Shown one piece after another: positions 45,444 to 52,600 of a stretch of 64,000 bases of DNA. Each line of letters begins with the position of its first letter. The first letter of the stretch is position 1. The notes below the pieces were generated by a model. The model searched no databases. It was not told the DNA's origin and saw only the letters and a list, made by a program, of their open reading frames with translations. The DNA is taken from contig NZ_JAODIM010000042.1 of NCBI RefSeq assembly GCF_025527015.1, positions 1 through 64,000 of the forward strand, written 5' to 3'. A program made the position numbers and the translations under genes. The DNA comes from Winslowiella arboricola (GTDB taxonomy: Bacteria > Pseudomonadota > Gammaproteobacteria > Enterobacterales > Enterobacteriaceae).

Positions 45444-46178
45444 TCAGAGCTCATCGATAATTAACGTGGTGATCTCATCCTGCTGTTGTTGAAAATAGCC
45501 ACTGAACAGGCGCCCGGCCTGCAGTTCGGCACTGAAATCGCGCGTCAGCCTCAGCTGCGCGCGGCCAGTTTCTCCCTCCAGCCCGACAATTTCCGCACTG
45601 TGAAAATCCATAAATTGCCGTAGCACCGGAAACAACGCCTTATACAAACTCTCTTTCAATGAAAAGGTCAGCGTCAGCGCCTGCGCCAGCGGCAAGCCGC
45701 ACTGCTTTAACCGCTGCAATTCGCTGGCGGAGACAATCATTTCGCTCAGCTCGCGTGCGCTCTCCGCTTGCATCGTCTGTTCCGCATCCACGCCAATCCG
45801 GCGTCCCGGTTGTGCTGCTGCAGTGATAATTACCGCACGCTGTGAGGTATGACTGAGCGAGCCACAGAACCCTGGCGGCCAGATCGGCGCGCGCTGCTCA
45901 TCATTCAGCAGCAGAAAATCATCAACCCCGGCGGCGGCCAGCGCGCTGCGTGCGGCATAGCGGCTGGCAAGGTATTCCGCCCGGCGCTTTTTTACCGACT
46001 TGCCGAGATGGGCAGGGGGATCGATCGCCAGCAGGGCGAACAGCGAATCGTCGAAATGGTGTAGCGCAAAACGTATCTCTGTCAGCCGCAGCCACGGGAA
46101 CTGCGGCACGGTTATCTGACGCAAAGTGTGGATAAATGGCGTCGGCGGATAAGACAGGGAAATGAAATCGTTGAGCAT
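45444..46178 (-). CDS. 4'-phosphopantetheinyl transferase, EntD-like
   Basis: A 244-residue Sfp/EntD-type enzyme that moves phosphopantetheine from CoA to carrier-protein serines of siderophore or other NRPS/PKS assembly lines. Family motifs: KKRRAEYLASRYAAR, WPPGFCGSLSHT, RIGVDAEQ (Mg ligands D131 and E133) and FSLKESLYK (K175/E176/K180). The ATG at 46178 is preferred; the open frame continues 20 codons to a TTG. No synthase genes are in this window, so its client is elsewhere. Confidence 0.88.
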   Translation of the reverse strand: MLNDFISLSYPPTPFIHTLRQITVPQFPWLRLTEIRFALHHFDDSLFALLAIDPPAHLGKSVKKRRAEYLASRYAARSALAAAGVDDFLLLNDEQRAPIWPPGFCGSLSHTSQRAVIITAAAQPGRRIGVDAEQTMQAESARELSEMIVSASELQRLKQCGLPLAQALTLTFSLKESLYKALFPVLRQFMDFHSAEIVGLEGETGRAQLRLTRDFSAELQAGRLFSGYFQQQQDEITTLIIDEL

Positions 46179-46257
46179 GGCCTGAACAGGGTGAGTAAGC
46201 GGTGGGCAAATTACAGCAGCAATAACCGATAAATTCAATCAAGTGGCGGAAGAGAGG

Positions 46258-46283
46258 TGACTCAGGAGCGAACTCCTGAGTCA
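46258..46283. terminator. Perfect 11-bp-arm hairpin between two minus-strand genes
   Basis: TGACTCAGGAG and CTCCTGAGTCA flank CGAA. It lies between the stop of the 65-residue gene and the start of the phosphopantetheinyl transferase. It lacks a T-tract on either strand, so it may be an mRNA-stabilising hairpin rather than a terminator. Confidence 0.5.
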
Positions 46284-46299
46284 TAAAGCAGGGGACAGC

Positions 46300-46497
46300 T
46301 TAGTCGTTTGGCGGAATGGCGAAGCCTTTAAGTGACACAATAAAGTGCTGGCTTCCCTTGCTGATTTTGGCGCCTTTTTCACACCAGCGGCTGGCGAGGC
46401 GGAAGAAATCGTCGCTGCCAATATCATAGGCCAGTTCGACTTTATTAATCCCTGAATGCAACAATTCTTCTGCGTCTTTGTCGTTTTTTGCTTTCAT
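46300..46497 (-). CDS. Small soluble protein of unknown function (65 aa)
   Basis: Reads MKAKNDKDAEELLHSGINKV, then VELAYDIGSDDFFRLASRWC and ends SLKGFAIPPND. No TM span or signal peptide; two charged helices and a basic middle. The ATG at 46497 or one three codons earlier (46506) may be used. I do not recognise the family, but the balanced composition and isolated position look like a real gene. Confidence 0.6.
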   Translation of the reverse strand: MKAKNDKDAEELLHSGINKVELAYDIGSDDFFRLASRWCEKGAKISKGSQHFIVSLKGFAIPPND

Positions 46498-46715
46498 AAC
46501 AACCATGGTTGATGGTTCCGTGTTGGCAATTTTGAGACGCCAGAATAAGTAATTTATATGACAATTTTATTTCAGGCCGATGAAATAAGATTAATGCCAG
46601 CATAGTTTGCAATACAGCGCACGCTTTGTGCGGCAAACGGCCATTATTACATACTACCTGGCGGCGGACAGCATGATATAGGGGCGTTCAATTGTGATGG
46701 CTGGCAGTGAGCGGC

Positions 46716-46748
46716 AATAAAAAAACCAGCTGTAATGGCTGGTTTTTG
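46716..46748. terminator. Bidirectional intrinsic terminator
   Basis: CCAGC (46726-46730) and GCTGG (46738-46742) extended by A residues on the left and T residues on the right, so it can terminate in both directions. It follows the 27-residue peptide gene on the minus strand. Confidence 0.75.
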
Positions 46749-46757
46749 TCTGGTCAG
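46734..46757. repeat. 24-bp direct repeat, left copy
   Basis: Matches 48245-48268 at 23 of 24 positions (core GCTGGTTTTTGTCTGGTCAG identical). Together the two copies bound a 1.5-kb segment with the 27-residue peptide gene and the DUF4056-like pair. Confidence 0.7.
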
Positions 46758-46787
46758 CTGAACGCTGGTGTCAGGTGAGCTGCGGGT

Positions 46788-46871
46788 CTACCACCAGTCG
46801 TATTTAAAGTTCATCAGCAGAATAAGGGCGCTTACCGCCATTATATTTACGGAAACAACGATTTTGCTCAT
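46788..46871 (-). CDS. Very small membrane peptide (27 aa), unrecognised
   Basis: Starts MSKIVVSVNIMAVSALILLM and ends NFKYDWW: one hydrophobic span with an aromatic tail, the usual shape of enterobacterial small membrane proteins. GGGAT lies about eight bases before the ATG, and a bidirectional terminator begins 40 bases after the stop. Family not recognised. Being so short, it could be chance, but the start signal, TM span and terminator agree. Confidence 0.5.
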   Translation of the reverse strand: MSKIVVSVNIMAVSALILLMNFKYDWW

Positions 46872-47115
46872 GCAATCATCCCGTTATGGTTGGCCTGATA
46901 CTGATTTTAGAACAAGATTTTTGGCCCGCCACTGTGGTTTTGCTGCGTGACTACATTCAGGCCTAAAAAATCAGTATGCAAATCAGCTTCCCCCTGACAG
47001 TCCGGCGGGTGTAATTATTACGGCGTTAAGGGACAGGTACTGGTGGCCCGCTGTCTGGACTGACTCCAAAATCGCCTATAACATTGGTAGCTCGGGTCAA
47101 TAAGGAGATTGACGA

Positions 47116-47814
47116 ATGAGCACCAGAAAAGACATAACGCACGGAGCGCAATTCGACGTGCTGGACAGGGGACTTGTGTATACAGAAGTCCTGGGTTGGT
47201 TGGATATGGGGCATGCTCGTGGTAATGATATCTACTCACTTAAAAGCCAATTCCTCAGCGGGGAGCGTAGCAGCAATCCTTCCTATACTGTGATGTATCG
47301 TCAAGATATGCGCTTTACAACATTCAGCTCGCGGCTTGGAGTCGGCAAGTTTTCCCGTTGGGAAGTAAAACGCGGTCGCAGTGCAGAAGAAATTAACAGA
47401 ATAATGCTGGCAATGATGATGAATACCGCTTCCCGATTTGAAGGACTGCAAAGTCTTCGGACGTTCTCGTGGTACACCGATAGTGGCTTTAGCGGTGAGG
47501 ACCTGGTTTCTGATCTGTTCGGTTTCTACCGGGCTATTATACCAGGGCGATATGGTTATCGCCTTAAGCCCGTAAGTTATGATGCTGCCGTCCGTCGATG
47601 GGATTATTACGGGGCTATTGGCTCACATAAAAATAGCGGGTTTCGCCCGATTATTTTTCCTGACCCGGATAATCCCTGTGTAAGACACCAGCCGTATACC
47701 ATTAATCTTCCTCATTTTATGACGTGGCTACGTCCGTGGGATGACTTTACATCCGGTGTCGTGAAGGTAATCTCAGATAACGGAACATCGCTTGAGTTTC
47801 GAGGCGCAAAGTAA
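47116..47814 (+). CDS. DUF4056-like protein, possible effector of unknown function
   Basis: A 232-residue protein. The N-terminal GLVYTEVLGWLDMGHARGNDI resembles DUF4056 proteins (GLxYTxxGGFxDxxHxR), which suggests that D and H are functional residues. RYGYRLKPVSYDAA follows in the middle. No signal peptide. AAGGAG is 9 bases upstream of the ATG. Its stop codon overlaps the start of a small membrane protein by one base. The pairing and islet location fit an effector-immunity or toxin-inhibitor pair, but nothing proves it. Confidence 0.6.
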   Translation: MSTRKDITHGAQFDVLDRGLVYTEVLGWLDMGHARGNDIYSLKSQFLSGERSSNPSYTVMYRQDMRFTTFSSRLGVGKFSRWEVKRGRSAEEINRIMLAMMMNTASRFEGLQSLRTFSWYTDSGFSGEDLVSDLFGFYRAIIPGRYGYRLKPVSYDAAVRRWDYYGAIGSHKNSGFRPIIFPDPDNPCVRHQPYTINLPHFMTWLRPWDDFTSGVVKVISDNGTSLEFRGAK

Positions 47815-48236
47815 TGAAGTTGCTTAAGTGGATTACCTTATCCGTCTTCACACTGCTGCTTATGGGGTGGCTGTTTATTCGTGTCATCGCTTCCGGTGTT
47901 GATGAGACGACAGTTTATACTGAAAGTGATTTTTTTAATTACCACAGTCTGACGGATAAAGAGATTGAAAAGGCTCCCCGTATATCTCATGACTATTACT
48001 TTGAATCTCACCCTGGGGACGGGTATGCACCATCAAATACCGTTATTTTTAAGCAGGCCTCGGGCATTGCCAGATTGGAAGATTATCTGAAAGGTCTGGG
48101 GTACACCAAAGAGCGGCGTAGTTTGGGTGAGAAAGAAATATGGTCAAAACCAGCACAGACAAACAGTGACCTCTTTTACTTGTACTTTAATGCCGCTACT
48201 GGTGAGGCGGAGCTTACTAAAGTGATTAATCATTAA
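47814..48236 (+). CDS. Membrane-anchored partner of DUF4056-like protein
   Basis: A 140-residue protein with one N-terminal TM span (WITLSVFTLLLMGWLFIRVI) and a periplasmic domain rich in Tyr, Asp and Glu. It starts at the TAATG overlap with the preceding gene, so the two are translationally coupled. Unrecognised; by context it may protect against or anchor its partner. Confidence 0.6.
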   Translation: MKLLKWITLSVFTLLLMGWLFIRVIASGVDETTVYTESDFFNYHSLTDKEIEKAPRISHDYYFESHPGDGYAPSNTVIFKQASGIARLEDYLKGLGYTKERRSLGEKEIWSKPAQTNSDLFYLYFNAATGEAELTKVINH

Positions 48237-48259
48237 CCAGGAGCAATCGCTGGTTTTTG
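48235..48259 (+). terminator. Terminator after DUF4056-like pair
   Basis: AACCAG and CTGGTT around a nine-base loop, followed by T residues. It overlaps the stop codon of the preceding gene and the right 24-bp repeat. Confidence 0.6.
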
Positions 48260-48268
48260 TCTGGTCAG
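48245..48268. repeat. 24-bp direct repeat, right copy
   Basis: Near-identical to 46734-46757. Both copies form the distal arm and T-tract of intrinsic terminators. Confidence 0.7.
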
Positions 48269-48349
48269 GTTGTAAGCATCCTGATAAACCGTACCATTCA
48301 CTTTTAGAGATCTTCCGGCATACTGATTATGTCCCCGGAGGAGATCGCC

Positions 48350-48591
48350 ATGCGCAAAGCACGATTCACCGAACACCAGATCATCGCCGTTCTCAAGTCT
48401 GCCGCGAAGCCGGGATCTCTGAGGCCTCGTATTACAACTGGAAAGCGAAGTTCGGCGGTATGGAAGCCTCCGATATCAAAAAGATGAAATACCTCGAAGA
48501 TGAAAACCGCCGGCTGAAACAGATGTTTGCGGATCTGAGTCTTGAGTGCCGCGCACTGAAAGACGTTATTGAAAAAAATGTATGGTTCGCT
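48350..48591 (+). pseudogene. IS3-family (IS407-group) orfA remnant
   Basis: The frame begins MRKARFTEHQIIAVLKS, typical of OrfA of ISEhe3-like elements, then shifts at about 48397. After the shift it reads EAGISEASYYNWKAKFGG, then YLEDENRRLKQMFADLSLE and ALKDVIEK. About 30 bases of the normal helix-turn-helix region seem deleted at the junction. OrfB is absent and no clear terminal repeat remains, so the copy cannot move. Confidence 0.8.
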
Positions 48592-48747
48592 CCCGTTTTG
48601 CAAGCACGGGATGATAAAAGCTGTTTGCGTTAATGTATCCGGCCTCTTGCAAGTCAGCTGCTTTTGGCAGCAAGGCCATGATGGAATATGCGCGTCAGGT
48701 TCCCAATAAGCTTCTTCGGCTGCTAAAGCCGCTTTTTTGTCCCGGGT

Positions 48748-49193
48748 TTACAAGACGCCATTGCACAGTTTTGTCATCACATACCCTGCAAACTGGTAAG
48801 ATTTTAAGCGATTTCTGATATCTCGTTGTTGTAAATAAAAAGTGCTTGGTCGTGTTATGACAGCCCAGATAATTCGGGCAATCTTGTTCGCCAGTGCGAC
48901 AACAACCTTATTGCGGTGCACCCCGCACTCCTCCATAATTTGTATCCACTGCCCCAGAAAATTTGTTGTTCTGTTTAAATGCAGAACACAGGTTCGTGCA
49001 CCATGGATAAGCAATTTTCTCAGGTATGCATTACCACGCTTACTCATCCCTAATAAACGTTGTTTGCCTCCTGTTGAGGGACCAGACCAAGCCAGGCTGC
49101 TAAATTTCGCCCTGATTTAAATTGCTGACCATTGCCGACAAACGCCGTCATTGCTATCGCTGTCAACTTTCCTACACCGGGAGCACAAAATCA
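48748..49193 (-). pseudogene. IS110-family transposase C-terminal remnant
   Basis: On the minus strand the piece begins PGVGKLTAIAMTAFVG, continues SGRNLAAWLGLVPQ, and after a frameshift reads STGGKQRLLGMSKRGNAYLR, then HRNKVVVALANKIARIIWAV to the stop. This is the transposase_20 region of IS110/IS116/IS902. The N-terminal DEDD catalytic domain is missing and the frame is broken near 49080, so it is inactive. Confidence 0.8.
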
Positions 49194-49297
49194 GAATAAG
49201 TACCATTATCTTTTGATAAATCTTTTTCAGACTTATTTTCATGCGAAAACTTGGTTGCATAAATAAAGTTTGTAAAATATGGATCCTTAAATGCTGC

Positions 49298-49687
49298 TTA
49301 TTTATCTAGAACATCCTGCAAAAGTTGATTTAGCAGAGATAGTTCTTTCTTTTTCCCAAACAAATCTTTCAAAATTCCTTTTGATTGGTATTGCAATTCT
49401 GGATAAAAAGATGGATTGAGAGGGATCATTTGTTCTGAATTTACGGGTGCTGCCGTTTTCACACCCCATGTATTCGTTGCAGTTGGGACTCCTCCAGAGC
49501 ACCAAGGATAGTTGATCTCAAATGACGTTTTATTGCATGAGCAACACTGATATATCATTAGGCTATGTCCGTATTTTTTGTCAAAACTAAGGGGGTGTCT
49601 GTGATTTTTATTAATTGATACACGAAAATTATAGTCTATTATCTCCACTCTCGTGTTGCTTGGCGGCTTAACGATGTAAGCCGCCAA
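49298..49687 (-). CDS. Unrecognised small partner of the DUF4011 helicase
   Basis: A frame of up to 129 residues with cysteines arranged CCSCNKTSF..YPWC, perhaps a small zinc-binding knuckle, and a Lys/Leu-rich C-terminal helix (GKKKELSLLNQLLQDVL). The start is uncertain: a TTG at 49687 lies in a hairpin, and a GTG at 49648 is another choice. It follows the helicase gene by five bases or so in the same direction, so it is probably part of the same system. Confidence 0.5.
   Translation of the reverse strand: MAAYIVKPPSNTRVEIIDYNFRVSINKNHRHPLSFDKKYGHSLMIYQCCSCNKTSFEINYPWCSGGVPTATNTWGVKTAAPVNSEQMIPLNPSFYPELQYQSKGILKDLFGKKKELSLLNQLLQDVLDK
49660..49687. repeat. Perfect 11-bp-arm hairpin after helicase gene
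   Basis: TTGGCGGCTTA pairs with TAAGCCGCCAA around a six-base loop, five bases after the helicase stop. It lacks a T-tract. It may end or stabilise the helicase mRNA or block the first start of the partner gene. Confidence 0.6.
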
Positions 49688-49692
49688 TTAAA

Positions 49693-52600
49693 TTATTGTT
49701 CGATGTGATACATAGGTTCTTTGTAAACAATCTTATTGTCACTTTCCATTTTTTCAATTATGGATGTGATAATATTTTTCAAAGTACCGCTTGTAGCCTT
49801 GAACCCCATGGCCCTTGATACAGAATTGACCAACTCGTCTTGGGTAGCACCGAAGCTTTTATTGATAATATCAATAATTCCTGCCTCCATTTCCTTATTA
49901 GATATGTTTTCCAGCTTTCTTAATCCTGCTGATTTAATATTCGTTCTGTCTCTCAATTTTATGGAAAGACTATCGTTGTATAAAAAGTCTTCTTCCAGTG
50001 AAATCGAAATATTTGAGGTTGTAATTTTTATTGCATCTTTGACAATGGCTTCAATACGAGCTCCTGCACGTTGTAGACCCCATGCTGATCTAATACGGAT
50101 GATCACCTCATTCACATGTATCGGGGCTTCAACAAGAACAATCTGCTCGACTATCTTGGCGAGTACGCCAACTGGGGTCTCATGAATCTGGAATCTTGTG
50201 TCAACCTCAGGAACCGACTCAATGTATGCTGCGGCTTCATTGAAGCTGCCTCTAATTGTCTCTAGACCAATTTCTGTGACAGTCTCCCTTTCCACTGTCA
50301 CTATCTCGACAGGTACAGCTCTTGAACGAGATAGCGAAGTTTCAGAACGATTTTCTAGCTCCTTCTTAGCAGCCTGAATAGCAGATAGAGTTTTCTGAAG
50401 TTGCTCTTCGGGACGCTGGAACCAGTCCGTACTCCAAATCCTGTGAATTATCCATCCATGATCCTCAAGCACTGCCTGACGTAGACGATCTCTTTCTCTA
50501 GAAGAACGAGAGGAGTGGTAAGTCATACCATCGCATTCAATCCCAATAAGGTAGCGGCCCGGCATATCAGAATCGGCAATAGCTAAATCAATGAAGAAAC
50601 CTGCGATACCGACTTGAGGGTGAACTTGATAGCCTTCTTTTTGTAGAGCATTTGCAACCTGTTCTTCGAAAACACTCTCCATTGAACGGCAACTCTGTTC
50701 TGCTACTGACAAGCGTCCTGTCCTTGCATATTGCAGGAATAGTTTAAAAGCGAATACACCTCTGCCTTTAGCCCTTTCGTGGTCAATATCTTCGTCAGTA
50801 ATAGAGGCATAGACTTCGCAGCGCCTTTTGGCTCGACTAATAAGAACGTTCAAACGTCTTTCACCGCCCTCAGCTCCAAGAGGACCAAATCTCATCGCCA
50901 TGTAGTTTTGTGGATTTCTGGCATATCCTACAGAAATGATAATGACGTCGCGTTCGTCACCCTGAATGTTTTCAAGGTTTTTTACAAAAAACGGTTCGCT
51001 TGGATGCGCATAGAAAAAGTCCTCGAACTCAGGGTTCAACCTGCGAAGCACTTCAAGCTCGTCCTGAATACGTCTTCTCTGGGTAACAGAAAAGGTAGCA
51101 ACACCTAAAGATAAATTAGGGTGGCTTCTTGCGTGTTCAAGGATTGCCGTTGCTACACGTTTTGCTTCGTTTGCATTGCTTCCAGATTCGAATACGCCAT
51201 CTTCAACTTTATGGAATCGTAGCCCCATACCTGCTTCTTGTGTGTAAGGGCTGGGGACTATATAAAGCTTGTTTTCATAAAATTGGCTATTCGAAACAGC
51301 AATCAATGATTGGTGACGGCTTCTGTAATGCCAGCGAAGCATTTTTTGAGGCAATCCTCTGGCAACAAAAAGCCCGAGTATGCTCTCAATGTCTGCCACC
51401 TGTGTTGAGTCATCGTCATCTTGATCATCTGCTGAACCTGTCATTTTCGCAAAGAAAGAAGTCGGAGGTAACTGGCGTTCGTCGCCGACAACGACTATCT
51501 GCTTGCTTCGTGCAATAGCTCCTAATGCATCCACAGGTTGTATCTGGCTAGCTTCATCCATTACAAGTAAATCAAACGACTGCTTGCCTGGGGCTAAAAA
51601 TTGAGCAACTGAAAGAGGGCTCATCATCATAACTGGCTTTAAGGCCTGAATAGCTGCACCAGCTTTTATCATGAGCTGTCGAATAGCCATATGACCACGT
51701 TTGCGTGCCATCTCCCCCCGCAATACACCCACAGGGCCTACGCCAACTTTAGAAGGAATTGCTCTGTGGTGAGCTCTTACAACTTCGAAACTAGAGGCTT
51801 TGATTCTTCGCAGATCCATCTCGGCGAAGCTTGCAACTCTTCTTGAATGCAAATCGCCGTCAAAACGAGCCAGTTCTGGCTCATCTTCGACCATTAAAGA
51901 CAGAATCGAGTCGAAATAAGTCCTGTCAAAAGTACCCAGTAAACGTTCCGAGGAAAGAACGCCACTACTTAAATCGGAGACTAAGGGATAAATACCGAAT
52001 TTTTTCGCTAACTCTACACGGTTTTGCCAGGCTACCCATTTTGAAAGCTGTTCAGAGTTATCTATCCAGAGAGTAATCTTGTCATAGACTGATTTGAATG
52101 TTATTTCATGAATGTTTTCATTGTTGAAAATTGCTTCATAGGAAGATGAAAGGGAACTAATTGTTGATGTGAGTTTGGCAAACTGCGCTTGAATAGACTC
52201 GCTCAAATTTCTGGCTTTATCAACTAAAACCTGTTTGTCATCTATTTTAGACGCTATGATTCTCAGATCATTATTGGCTTCAATCCATGAATAAGCCTCG
52301 AATAACAACTCCCAATCACTATTTTCTTTCAACCAAAATGGATACATTGTTAACTGAGCTATGCTATCAAAAGAATGAATAACTTTGAGTTTTTGTTGGG
52401 TTCTTGATAATTGATTCAGTAGTTCAATACGATCAGAAACTGATAATTCATTATTTACGAATATTTCGTTATATGCGGAGTCGATAGTGCTCAGCAAATC
52501 AGATTTTTGTAAAAGGGATTCCAAAGGGATGTTTTTAACTGAGTAACAGTTATCAAAATATTCTTCTGGGGTGGTTCCCAATGAATCCCAAAGTATACGG

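Noticed and set aside
48304-48603. Minus-strand ORF of 99 codons over the IS3 remnant
   Set aside because: It is antisense to the recognisable orfA remnant and has no features of its own.
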